Part shown: positions 8,658-16,294 of the stretch, in pieces
How positions within the stretch are numbered: position 1 is the first letter of the stretch
Layout: every line of letters starts with the position of its first letter
NCBI GenBank assembly: GCA_947463345.1
Contig: CANHSA010000004.1
Location: 1 to 32,634, forward strand
Direction: 5' to 3'
DNA: 32,634 nt
From: Flavobacteriales bacterium
GTDB taxonomy: Bacteria; Bacteroidota; Bacteroidia; Flavobacteriales_D; Crocinitomicaceae
The notes under the pieces: generated by a model
What the model was told of the DNA's origin: nothing
What the model saw: the letters and a program-made list of their open reading frames with translations, nothing else
Databases searched by the model: none
Translations under genes and position numbers: made by a program

Positions 8658-10277
8658 CTAAAAATAGGAAATAAAGCCCACGTGTAATTTACCTGCATTC
8701 AGTTGCAAAGGTTGTCCGAGTTGCGACCCGAGTCCATAACTCAACTTGAACTGGCCGTTTTCTGAACCCAGCACCAAACCCAAACCCACAGCGTAAACAG
8801 AAGTTTGCTGCTGCCCCAGCACTTTGTTTTGGAGCCAGGCCCAATCCGTGAAAACTAAAAAATGAGCGTACTGATCCAGTAAAAAACGATACTCCAACCC
8901 AGCAAAGGCAAGTGTAGAAACAAAAAATGCTTCTTCATCAAAACCGCGCATGCGTTCTAAACCACCAAAACGATACAATTCATTACTGAATAAAGTGGCT
9001 GACTGAATATGCGCAAACTCTTGACTCAGACTCAAAACCTGGCGCTTAGTGAGTGGCAAAAAATACCGCTGTGAAAGCTCTAGACGCCATGTGAGCAAAT
9101 CATTCTGTGCCTTTTTGTTTCCTACAAGGTAACTGGCTTTCAACTGCATCCCTTTTCTTGGATTTGGTAAAAAATCCAGCTTTTGCCGTTGCAAACCAAT
9201 TCCATATGAAAGTGTAGAGAAGGTTGCTAAATTGGAAAGGGCAGTAACGTTTGTAAGGGCATTGGATTGCCAGTAATCTAGTATGGCAAGCAGCTGCCAA
9301 TTGTTAGCCAATAAATAAGTAAGGCCAATATTCCCTTTGAGCTCCAAAAATGAGGTGTCGCGGCGATACAATGAAAAGCCTGCGTTTACGCCATAAGAAG
9401 AACCACCGATATAAGGCCAAGTTAGTGTACTTTTCAGCAGCTGGGTTTGAGGTGCAATGCTACGCCAATGCAAAGTGAATTTTTCGTTTTTCTGCCATGT
9501 GTTCTGCAGCTGCAAATTGAGCTCTCCTACCAATGCATTTTGTTGCGTGCTTGGATTTTGTTGCAGGCCAATAATACCTGTAGCCGAACTCATTTTGATC
9601 CTTTCCAGAAATAAATATACTGCCGCACTTTGCTCTTCGAGGGCCCATTCGGGCGAACGCAATAATTTAAAAGGCAACTGCCCTGCCACTTGCATTTCGG
9701 CTTGTAACAACTGCTGTTCACTAAATAAAGTTCCGGATTCAATTTGCAATAAATTGGCCAGCACTTTTTCTTTAATAACACCTTCTGGCTTCACATGGAT
9801 TTGACCCCATTTGACCTCAGGGCCCTTAGTGGTTTGTAAGGTTGCTATGGGCACAGATCCTGAGCTGACCTGCAATGAAATTTGAGCAAAGGGGTAGCCG
9901 TTATTGACATACCAATTCAGTGAATCTTGAACCAATAATTGTAACTCTTTTGCAGATAGGTAGTTGAGTTCTGTTGGACTTTTGAGCGCAATTCCTTCGA
10001 AAAAACGACCTAAATTGATTTGATAGTATTGAACTGAATCTTTGATAGCCCTAGGCTCCAAGGCAAATAGAAAATAACCCTCTGCCAGCGCCAACGACTG
10101 CCATTCATTGTATTTTTTCTGCCAGGCCGGCAATAAAAACTTGGTATTGAAAGCGCTTTGAAGTACCGAAAGTGCTTTAGGCAGGGGATTTGATGAATTT
10201 TCAATGGCATAATAGCCTTGCGCCCAGGTCGAACAAGTCAAAAACAATATAAATCCTATGCCGATGAAGCTGCGCAT
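8658..10277 (-). CDS. Omp85/BamA-TamA-like outer membrane beta-barrel protein with POTRA-like N-terminal region
   Basis: Signal peptide, POTRA-like VKWGQIHVKPEGVIKEKVLANLLQIESGTLFSEQQLLQ, C-terminal barrel with GLERMRGF motif and terminal aromatic (GFISYF). Confidence 0.8.
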   Translation of the reverse strand: MRSFIGIGFILFLTCSTWAQGYYAIENSSNPLPKALSVLQSAFNTKFLLPAWQKKYNEWQSLALAEGYFLFALEPRAIKDSVQYYQINLGRFFEGIALKSPTELNYLSAKELQLLVQDSLNWYVNNGYPFAQISLQVSSGSVPIATLQTTKGPEVKWGQIHVKPEGVIKEKVLANLLQIESGTLFSEQQLLQAEMQVAGQLPFKLLRSPEWALEEQSAAVYLFLERIKMSSATGIIGLQQNPSTQQNALVGELNLQLQNTWQKNEKFTLHWRSIAPQTQLLKSTLTWPYIGGSSYGVNAGFSLYRRDTSFLELKGNIGLTYLLANNWQLLAILDYWQSNALTNVTALSNLATFSTLSYGIGLQRQKLDFLPNPRKGMQLKASYLVGNKKAQNDLLTWRLELSQRYFLPLTKRQVLSLSQEFAHIQSATLFSNELYRFGGLERMRGFDEEAFFVSTLAFAGLEYRFLLDQYAHFLVFTDWAWLQNKVLGQQQTSVYAVGLGLVLGSENGQFKLSYGLGSQLGQPLQLNAGKLHVGFISYF

Positions 10278-10320
10278 GCTTAAATATACAAGACTAAACG
10301 TGCTATTTTTTTAAAAATTG

Positions 10321-10328
10321 TAACTTTG
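10321..10328 (+). promoter_or_regulatory. -7 box upstream of the 47-aa lipoprotein gene
   Basis: TAACTTTG matches TAnnTTTG. A-rich leader (aacaacaacaaaacaaacacc) precedes the ATG at 10375. Confidence 0.55.
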
Positions 10329-10374
10329 TAGTATAACTTCCGTTAAAGGCAGCAACAACAACAAAACAAACACC

Positions 10375-10518
10375 ATGAAAACAAAATCAACTTTTATTCT
10401 AGCGGCATTTGCAACTCTTCTCGTATTAGCTTCTTGTGGAGCAGGCCGCAAAGCGAGCTGCGATGCATACGGAAGTCTTGAACAAACTACGCAAAACGCA
10501 GATTTAGCTACACGCTAA
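10375..10518 (+). CDS. Small (47 aa) putative lipoprotein
   Basis: My translation: MKTKSTFILAAFATLLVLASCGAGRKASCDAYGSLEQTTQNADLATR*. Lys-rich start, hydrophobic core, lipobox LASC; upstream -7 box and downstream terminator. Below the track length cutoff. Confidence 0.75.
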   Translation: MKTKSTFILAAFATLLVLASCGAGRKASCDAYGSLEQTTQNADLATR

Positions 10519-10525
10519 TATCCAC

Positions 10526-11341
10526 TTACCATTCGAAGCGCTGAACGTGCAACGCCATTTGAGCTTGCATATTCAGCGCTTCTTTTTTTGCAGCAACTGC
10601 AAAATCGAGCCCTGAACTTGCGTAAATAATGGCGCGAGATGAATTCACGAGTAATCCGCATTCTGCATTTGCTCCGTATCTAACAACCGTATCTAGGTCT
10701 CCTCCCTGAGCACCAACACCAGGCACCAAAAAGAAATAATTTGGAGCGAATGCCCTCACCCTAGCAATGTCTTCGGCACGCGTAGCACCCACCACATACA
10801 TCATGTTGTCAGGCGTTCCCCACGCTGCTGATTTTTCTAAAACGGTTTCGAAAAGCGCTTTTCCGTTGGCTTCCACTAACTGAAAATCTTTGGCGCCTTC
10901 ATTGGAAGTAAGAGCGAGTAAGATGACCCATTTGTTTTCAAATTGCAAAAACGGCAATACGGAATCTGAACCCATATAAGGTGCAACCGTTAAGGCATCG
11001 GCTTGCATGTGCTCAAAAAATGTTTTGGCGTAATAAGCCGAAGTGTTGCCGATATCGCCGCGCTTGGCATCTGCAATAATCAAACACTCATTAGGAATAT
11101 AAGCTATAGTTTTGCGCAAGGACTCCCACCCTGCAGCACCGTGACACTCAAAAAATGCGGTATTCGGTTTAAAAGCGACGGCATAAGGATGCGTAGCGTC
11201 TATGATTGCTTTGCAAAACTCGAAAAGGGGATCTTCGGTTTGCAATAAGTGCTGGGGTATTTTAGCAAGGTCTGGATCAAGTCCAACGCATAAAAAACTC
11301 TCTTTTTGTTTGATCTGCGCAATGAGTTCGGCTTTGGTCAT
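10526..11341 (-). CDS. pyrF: Orotidine 5'-phosphate decarboxylase
   Basis: [60 protein letters not shown]. Confidence 0.96.
   Translation of the reverse strand: MTKAELIAQIKQKESFLCVGLDPDLAKIPQHLLQTEDPLFEFCKAIIDATHPYAVAFKPNTAFFECHGAAGWESLRKTIAYIPNECLIIADAKRGDIGNTSAYYAKTFFEHMQADALTVAPYMGSDSVLPFLQFENKWVILLALTSNEGAKDFQLVEANGKALFETVLEKSAAWGTPDNMMYVVGATRAEDIARVRAFAPNYFFLVPGVGAQGGDLDTVVRYGANAECGLLVNSSRAIIYASSGLDFAVAAKKEALNMQAQMALHVQRFEW
10535..10589 (+). terminator. Intrinsic terminator for the + strand small gene, located inside the pyrF coding sequence
   Basis: Perfect 11-bp arms gaagcgctgaa (10535-10545) and ttcagcgcttc (10572-10582), inner TGCAA/TTGCA pairing, then 7 T (10583-10589). Confidence 0.7.
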
Positions 11342-12417
11342 GCGGTTTCTCCTTTTAATTTTTCGGCGTTTTCGGCCATTTTGAGTGCGTCTAGCATTTC
11401 TTGGATATCGCCATTCATAAATACACCTAAATTGTACATTGTTTTGTTGATGCGGTGATCTGTGATGCGCCCTTGTGGATAATTATATGTTCTGATTTTT
11501 GCAGAGCGGTCTCCGGTAGAGACTAGCGTTTTTCTTTGGGCAGCGCGTTCGTTGTGAATGCGGTCAAGCTCAAGTTGATATAAGCGCGAACGCAAAACGG
11601 AAATGGCTTTTTCTAAGTTTTTATGCTGTGAACGCCCATCTTGACACTCTACAACCAAACCTGATGGAATATGGGTAAGACGGATGGCCGATTCTGTTTT
11701 GTTAATGTGCTGACCACCTGCACCTGAAGCACGGAAGGTGTCTTTTCTGACGTCGTTCATATCGAGTTCGAAATCGACTTCTTCAGCCTCTGGAAGCACT
11801 GCAACAGTAATGGCGGAGGTGTGCACGCGGCCTTGAGATTCTGTTTCGGGAACGCGTTGTACACGGTGAACGCCTGATTCGAATTTCAAGGAACCATAGA
11901 TGCCTGCACCTGTTATTTCCATAGAAATCTCTTTGTATCCTTTTACAGAACCTTCCGAAGAGTTGAGTACTTCGCAGGTCCAGCCCATGGCTTTAAAGTA
12001 CATGGTATACATGCGGTAGATGTCTTCCACAAAAATACAGGCTTCATCGCCGCCTGTGCCAGCGCGGAGCTCAATGATGGCATTTTTATCGTCTTCGGGG
12101 TCTTTAGGAATGAGCAGTAATTTGATCTCTTCCTCGAGAATGGGTCTAGCCTGCTCGAGCTCGTCTATTTCGGCTTTGGCCATTTCGCGCATTTCGGGAT
12201 CTTGCTCTTCTTCGAGCAAAGCTTTGGCGCTCTGCAAGTTACTTAGCAAGAGTTTGAATTGCAGGTAGGTACCGTCCAGGACTTCGAGGTCGCGGTATTC
12301 TTTGTTGAGTTTGACATACCGACTCATGTCCGAGATGATATCGGGGTCTGTGATCATTTTGCCGACTTCTATGAAGCGAAAATGAATGGCTTCTAACTTA
12401 TTCAGTAGATCTGACAT
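11338..12417 (-). CDS. prfA: Peptide chain release factor 1
   Basis: GGQ motif [66 protein letters not shown]. Confidence 0.97.
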   Translation of the reverse strand: MSDLLNKLEAIHFRFIEVGKMITDPDIISDMSRYVKLNKEYRDLEVLDGTYLQFKLLLSNLQSAKALLEEEQDPEMREMAKAEIDELEQARPILEEEIKLLLIPKDPEDDKNAIIELRAGTGGDEACIFVEDIYRMYTMYFKAMGWTCEVLNSSEGSVKGYKEISMEITGAGIYGSLKFESGVHRVQRVPETESQGRVHTSAITVAVLPEAEEVDFELDMNDVRKDTFRASGAGGQHINKTESAIRLTHIPSGLVVECQDGRSQHKNLEKAISVLRSRLYQLELDRIHNERAAQRKTLVSTGDRSAKIRTYNYPQGRITDHRINKTMYNLGVFMNGDIQEMLDALKMAENAEKLKGETA

Positions 12418-12421
12418 GCCG

Positions 12422-12429
12422 CAAAGATA
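12422..12429 (-). promoter_or_regulatory. -7 box of prfA, 4 nt before the ATG
   Basis: Minus strand TATCTTTG-CGGC-ATG. Confidence 0.55.
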
Positions 12430-12434
12430 GGCAT

Positions 12435-12460
12435 AAAAAAACCACCCGAAGGTGGTTTTT
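12435..12460 (-). terminator. Intrinsic terminator of the peroxiredoxin operon (TTCG tetraloop)
   Basis: Minus strand AAAAACCACC-TTCG-GGTGGTTTTTTT, starting 3 nt after the stop at 12463. Confidence 0.85.
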
Positions 12461-12462
12461 AG

Positions 12463-12717
12463 TTAGTTAATCGATCCGGTGACCCGTTTCATGAAGCCAT
12501 TTAAGGCGTCTCGTTTGGGTACACCATTCTGAATTTCTTTGTGAACCTCAAGTGCGCCAGAGAAATTAGAAAGCAATTCGCCGATGACATCGAGTTCTTC
12601 GTCTTTGATGCCAGGGGCCTCAATTAAGAACTCTAGCGTTTCCATGGTTTCATTGATGTAGTCTTCGTCGTTTTGTTCGATGAATTCGACGAGGTGTTTA
12701 ATGACTGGTAAGCGCAT
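12463..12717 (-). CDS. DUF6952 family small protein, third gene of the peroxiredoxin operon
   Basis: 84-aa acidic protein MRLPVIKHLVEFIEQNDEDYINETMETLEFLIEAPGIKDEELDVIGELLSNFSGALEVHKEIQNG; gene position next to thioredoxin/peroxiredoxin. Family name from memory. Confidence 0.7.
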   Translation of the reverse strand: MRLPVIKHLVEFIEQNDEDYINETMETLEFLIEAPGIKDEELDVIGELLSNFSGALEVHKEIQNGVPKRDALNGFMKRVTGSIN

Positions 12718-13012
12718 CGAGTACTTCTTGAATGGTTTCTATTTTATTTCCCTGCGCTTCTGCCACTAACTTACCACCTTCGAAGGAAGCGAAAGTAGGT
12801 AGGTTGCTGACATTGGCGAATTGGCGTGCATTTGGATAGTGCTCTGCGTCGACATATACAAAGGCGATGTCTGTATGGGTCTCGGCCAAACGCTTGAATT
12901 TAGGCTTGGTAATTTTGCAATTGCCGCACCAACCTGCGCCGTACTGAACCATAACTTTGGCATTTGAAGCCAAAACTTGGTCGAGCGTATCTGAAGTGAG
13001 GTCGCTAAACAT
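12698..13012 (-). CDS. Thioredoxin family protein with WCGNCK active site
   Basis: VMVQYGAGWCGNCKITKPKFKRLAE...VYVDAEHYPNARQFANVSNLPTFASFEGGK. Thioredoxin fold with cis-Pro region NLPTF. Confidence 0.9.
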   Translation of the reverse strand: MFSDLTSDTLDQVLASNAKVMVQYGAGWCGNCKITKPKFKRLAETHTDIAFVYVDAEHYPNARQFANVSNLPTFASFEGGKLVAEAQGNKIETIQEVLDALTSH

Positions 13013-13016
13013 CTGC

Positions 13017-13640
13017 TTAGTGTTTGCTTAGGTAGTCGGCAACGCCATTGCGTGTAGCATTCATGGCATCTTTTCCTTCTTCCCAGTTTGCAGGACAAAC
13101 TTCACCGTGTTTTTGAACGTGTGTAAATGCGTCGATCAGGCGGATGAATTCATGTACGTTGCGCCCTACAGGGAAGTGGTTGACGGATTCGTGAAACACC
13201 ATACCGGTTTCGTCAAGAAGGTAAGTAGCACGATAAGGTACGTTGTCACCGGCCATGTTGTCTTCGTCGAACATATCGTAGTCGAGGATACCTAATTCTT
13301 GAGCCAACAAACGCGTAGAATCAGCGATCAAAGGAAAACGAACACCTTCGATACCACCGTTGTCTTTAGAAGTACTTAACCAAGCAAAATGAACCTCAGC
13401 GGTATCGCAAGAAGCACCAATTACAATTGTGTTGCGCTTTTCGAATTCAGCTGCTGCCTCTTGAAACGCATGGATTTCGGTAGGACAAACGAAAGTGAAG
13501 TCTTTAGGGTACCAAAACAAGACCACTTTTTTGTTGTTGTCGGTTGCTTGTTTCAATACGTTCAATTGAAAGGCATCGCCCATTTCGTCGATGGCTTTCA
13601 CGGTAATGTCTGGGAATTTTTTTCCAACTAGAGTTGACAT
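13017..13640 (-). CDS. Typical 2-Cys peroxiredoxin (AhpC/Prx1 type)
   Basis: FWYPKDFTFVCPTEIHAFQ peroxidatic Cys motif and C-terminal GEVCPANW resolving Cys motif. Confidence 0.95.
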   Translation of the reverse strand: MSTLVGKKFPDITVKAIDEMGDAFQLNVLKQATDNNKKVVLFWYPKDFTFVCPTEIHAFQEAAAEFEKRNTIVIGASCDTAEVHFAWLSTSKDNGGIEGVRFPLIADSTRLLAQELGILDYDMFDEDNMAGDNVPYRATYLLDETGMVFHESVNHFPVGRNVHEFIRLIDAFTHVQKHGEVCPANWEEGKDAMNATRNGVADYLSKH

Positions 13641-13674
13641 ATTTTTTTGTTTTTAGGATTACTAATTTGTGGAA

Positions 13675-13682
13675 CAAAGATA
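13675..13682 (-). promoter_or_regulatory. -7 box of the peroxiredoxin operon
   Basis: Minus strand TATCTTTG. No TTTG at the expected -33 position, compatible with activator dependence. Confidence 0.6.
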
Positions 13683-13727
13683 CAGCGCTTTGGTTGGAGA
13701 AGTGTTATAATTTATTTCAATTTATTT

Positions 13728-13735
13728 TATATTTG
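13728..13735 (+). promoter_or_regulatory. -7 box of oxyR
   Basis: TATATTTG, 16 nt upstream of the ATG at 13752. Confidence 0.55.
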
Positions 13736-13752
13736 TATAGATTCTTTCTATA
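13736..13752. promoter_or_regulatory. Candidate OxyR/LysR operator
   Basis: TATAGATTCTTTCTATA: perfect 6+6 inverted repeat containing ATAG-N7-CTAT. Confidence 0.6.
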
Positions 13753-14681
13753 TGATTTCCATTCAACAAATGAACTATATCGTAGTCCTCAGCGAAGAAC
13801 TACTCTTTCAACGTGCAAGCGAGAGGTGCTTTGTAACCCAACCTACCCTATCGATGCAAATCAAAAAAGCTGAAGAAACCCTGGGTTACGCCATTTTTGA
13901 CCGCGATAGCAACCCGCTTCAACTCACCCCTTCTGGGCAACAGCTCATTCCGATCCTCAGAGAAATTCTCGCCGAAACCGACAAAATCAAATTGTTGTCT
14001 GATCAGCTAAAGGGCCATGTCAAGGAAGAGGTGCGCATAGGTGTCATTCCAACAATTGCGGCATACTTACTACCTGACCTCTTTAGTACCTGGATCGCTG
14101 ATTTTGGAAATATCAAGCTGAAGATCCGCGAACTCAAGACCACCGATGTGCTCGATGCATTAGAACGGAAAGAACTCGATATGGCCATTATTGCCGGGCC
14201 CCACCTCGACCCTCGACTAAGGAGTGTGCCGCTTTATTTAGAAGAAATCCAGGTGTATTGTCCTGAGGTGAAAAGTGAAGAGATCCAATTTGAACAAATT
14301 CAGCAAAAACACCCTTGGCTACTCAACAAAGGCAATTGCTTGCGTACGCAAATGCTCCATTTTTGTCAGTTGAATCACGACAACGATGCGCAAGACTGGG
14401 ATTACGAAGGAGGGAATTTGCCTTTGCTCATCGATATGGTAAATAAGAATGGTGGCTACACATTGATCCCTGCGCATTTTCGCTTAAAGCCCGAACAACA
14501 ACAGGGCATCAAGTCAATTGCCGAATTACAAGCTGCTCCGGCAAGAGAAGTGATTGCTTTGATACCAAACCGCAGCATGAAGATGCCGCACCTAGAAGCG
14601 ATGATCAGGCAAATACAGCATTTTTATGGGCACAAAAAAACCAACAAAAATTTGTTGGTTTTAGATTGGGATGTGGCTTAA
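13752..14681 (+). CDS. oxyR: LysR-family hydrogen peroxide sensor OxyR
   Basis: MISIQQMNYIVVLSEELLFQRASERCFVTQPTLSMQIKKAEETLGYAIFDR HTH. GNCLRTQMLHFC reproduces the redox Cys pair 9 residues apart (C199/C208 in E. coli OxyR). Start corrected from 13647. Confidence 0.92.
   Translation: MISIQQMNYIVVLSEELLFQRASERCFVTQPTLSMQIKKAEETLGYAIFDRDSNPLQLTPSGQQLIPILREILAETDKIKLLSDQLKGHVKEEVRIGVIPTIAAYLLPDLFSTWIADFGNIKLKIRELKTTDVLDALERKELDMAIIAGPHLDPRLRSVPLYLEEIQVYCPEVKSEEIQFEQIQQKHPWLLNKGNCLRTQMLHFCQLNHDNDAQDWDYEGGNLPLLIDMVNKNGGYTLIPAHFRLKPEQQQGIKSIAELQAAPAREVIALIPNRSMKMPHLEAMIRQIQHFYGHKKTNKNLLVLDWDVA
14634..14662. terminator. Bidirectional hairpin: tig terminator (minus strand), inside the oxyR 3' coding region
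   Basis: aaaaccaacaaa-aa-tttgttggtttt. Minus-strand transcript ends in 7 T (TTTTTTTG); 43 nt after the tig stop. Confidence 0.65.
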
Positions 14682-14704
14682 GCTTACTTAAGCGAACATT
14701 TAAT

Positions 14705-16048
14705 TTATGCTTGCGCCATGGCTACGAATTCGTCGTAGGCCAACTCTTTTTTAGTTAAAGATACCGTGCTTTTAAAGAAAGCCGTAAGCTTTGCTTCGGC
14801 CAAACGATCGTAGATTCCGTTTGCTTGTTCTTTGTTTTGCAACAAACGCTTAGCGGTATCGGTAAGTTCTGCGTCGTCAGGAGCAGGCAAACCGTATTGT
14901 GCATAATTGCCAAGTACCAATGATTTGGTGTAGTCAATGACTTCTTCGTTGGTGAGTTGGATGTTGTTGTCTTTGAAAATTTTGGTTTGGATCAGTTGCC
15001 ATTTCAAAGAATTGAGGTAGGCATCGAACTCGCGGTCGAGGTCTTCGTCTGAAACTGGTTTTTCTGAAGAAGATTTGATCCATCTTTTCAAGAAGGTTTC
15101 AGGGAAGGTCATTTTGGTCTCGGCAATCAGAAGATCAAAAGTTTTTTTAGTAAACAAGCGGTCGGCGTCTTCCTCGAACATGCGCGCGAGGTCGGCTTCA
15201 ATGCGTTTGTTCATTTCTTCTTCGGTCTTGACTTCATCGCCAAACAACTTTTGGAAGAGCTCCTCGTTGAGTTCGGCCATTTCCATGCGTTTGATGTCGT
15301 TGATGGTGAAGTTGAACTTCGATTCTAGTGTGGCATAAGCGTCAGGAGCAATACCGAGCATAGCGGCGGCATCTTCTGGCCCTTTAGAAACCAAAGTGAG
15401 GTCTAAAGCAAAGGTATCGTTGACTTTTTTGCCGGTCAATAGTTTAACACCCGCTTTGTCGGTCAAAAACTCCATAGAAATGGTGGTAGAATGGCTAATA
15501 CCGCCCTCTTTTACGCCATTTGCGTCGAGTTCTTCGAATTTACCCATGACCATGTCTTTGTCTGAAACGACATCTGAAGAGATGAGTTTGCCATAACGAC
15601 GACGGAGGTCTTCGGTTTGTTTGCCGAGCAATTTTTTGTCGATTTTAACGGTGTTGTATTCCATCTTTGTTTTGGATGAAATTGGCAACTCAAAGGAAGG
15701 GCTATAGCCAATTTCGTAACTAAATACAAAATCAGCAGGTGCATCGAAGCTTCCTTCAACGCCGTTTTCGATAGGAAGCGGATTACCTAAGATATCGAGT
15801 TTTTCGTCTATGACGTAGCGGTAAAGCGCGTCGTTGGTTAGTTTGTTGAGTTCTTCTAGTAAAACAGACTTTCCGTATTGTTTTTGAATAAGGCCTGCCG
15901 GGACATGACCAGGTCTAAAACCAGGGATTTTAGCTGTTTTACGGTATTTGTCTAGGGCCGCCTTTACTTTGTTTTGGTAGTCGGCAGCAGCGATTTCTAC
16001 TTTTAATACGCCGTTTTGGGCATCGATTTCTTGACGTGTAATTTTCAT
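14705..16048 (-). CDS. tig: Trigger factor
   Basis: MKITRQEIDAQNGVLKVEIAAADYQNKVKAALDKYRKTAKIPGFRPGHVPAGLIQKQYGKSVLLEELNKL. Confidence 0.95.
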   Translation of the reverse strand: MKITRQEIDAQNGVLKVEIAAADYQNKVKAALDKYRKTAKIPGFRPGHVPAGLIQKQYGKSVLLEELNKLTNDALYRYVIDEKLDILGNPLPIENGVEGSFDAPADFVFSYEIGYSPSFELPISSKTKMEYNTVKIDKKLLGKQTEDLRRRYGKLISSDVVSDKDMVMGKFEELDANGVKEGGISHSTTISMEFLTDKAGVKLLTGKKVNDTFALDLTLVSKGPEDAAAMLGIAPDAYATLESKFNFTINDIKRMEMAELNEELFQKLFGDEVKTEEEMNKRIEADLARMFEEDADRLFTKKTFDLLIAETKMTFPETFLKRWIKSSSEKPVSDEDLDREFDAYLNSLKWQLIQTKIFKDNNIQLTNEEVIDYTKSLVLGNYAQYGLPAPDDAELTDTAKRLLQNKEQANGIYDRLAEAKLTAFFKSTVSLTKKELAYDEFVAMAQA

Positions 16049-16074
16049 GCGATCGTTTTGTTAAGCCTAATATT

Positions 16075-16110
16075 AAAAAAAAAGGCCTCGTTGAGCCAAC
16101 GAGACCTTAG
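16075..16110 (-). terminator. Intrinsic terminator downstream of tRNA-Leu
   Basis: Minus strand AAGGTCTCGTTG-GCT-CAACGAGGCCTT followed by a T run. Confidence 0.8.
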
Positions 16111-16192
16111 TGCGGATGGAGGGACTCGAACCCGCACACCTCTCGGCACCAGATCCTAAGTCTGGCGTGTCTACCAATTTCACCACATCCGC
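16111..16192 (-). tRNA. tRNA-Leu (anticodon UAG)
   Basis: Minus strand GCGGATGTGGTGAAATTGGTAGACACGCCAGACTTAGGATCTGGTGCCGAGAGGTGTGCGGGTTCGAGTCCCTCCATCCGCA: 7-bp acceptor stem, CCAGA-CTTAGGA-TCTGG anticodon arm, variable arm, GTTCGAGTC T-loop. CCA not encoded. Confidence 0.95.
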
Positions 16193-16240
16193 AATTTTAT
16201 GTAAACCTTATGCCGTTTGCACAAGACCCTGTTGGGGCTG

Positions 16241-16270
16241 CAAAGATAAGAAAGAAATCAATATTACAAA
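16241..16270 (-). promoter_or_regulatory. Promoter of tRNA-Leu
   Basis: Minus strand TTTG-N18-TATCTTTG, close to the Bacteroidota consensus. Confidence 0.7.
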
Positions 16271-16294
16271 AGTTGAAATAAAAAAAGCTAGGAA

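Noticed and set aside
9457-9804. 115-aa plus-strand ORF antisense to the Omp85-like gene
   Set aside because: Cys-rich shadow ORF with no start context or conserved pattern.
10321-10518. Alternative view that 10375-10518 is a small RNA rather than a CDS
   Set aside because: The complete lipoprotein signal with lipobox and tidy stop make coding more likely, though an RNA role cannot be excluded from sequence alone.
12766-13098. 110-aa minus-strand ORF overlapping thioredoxin and peroxiredoxin
   Set aside because: Alternative frame of two genes with intact active-site motifs.
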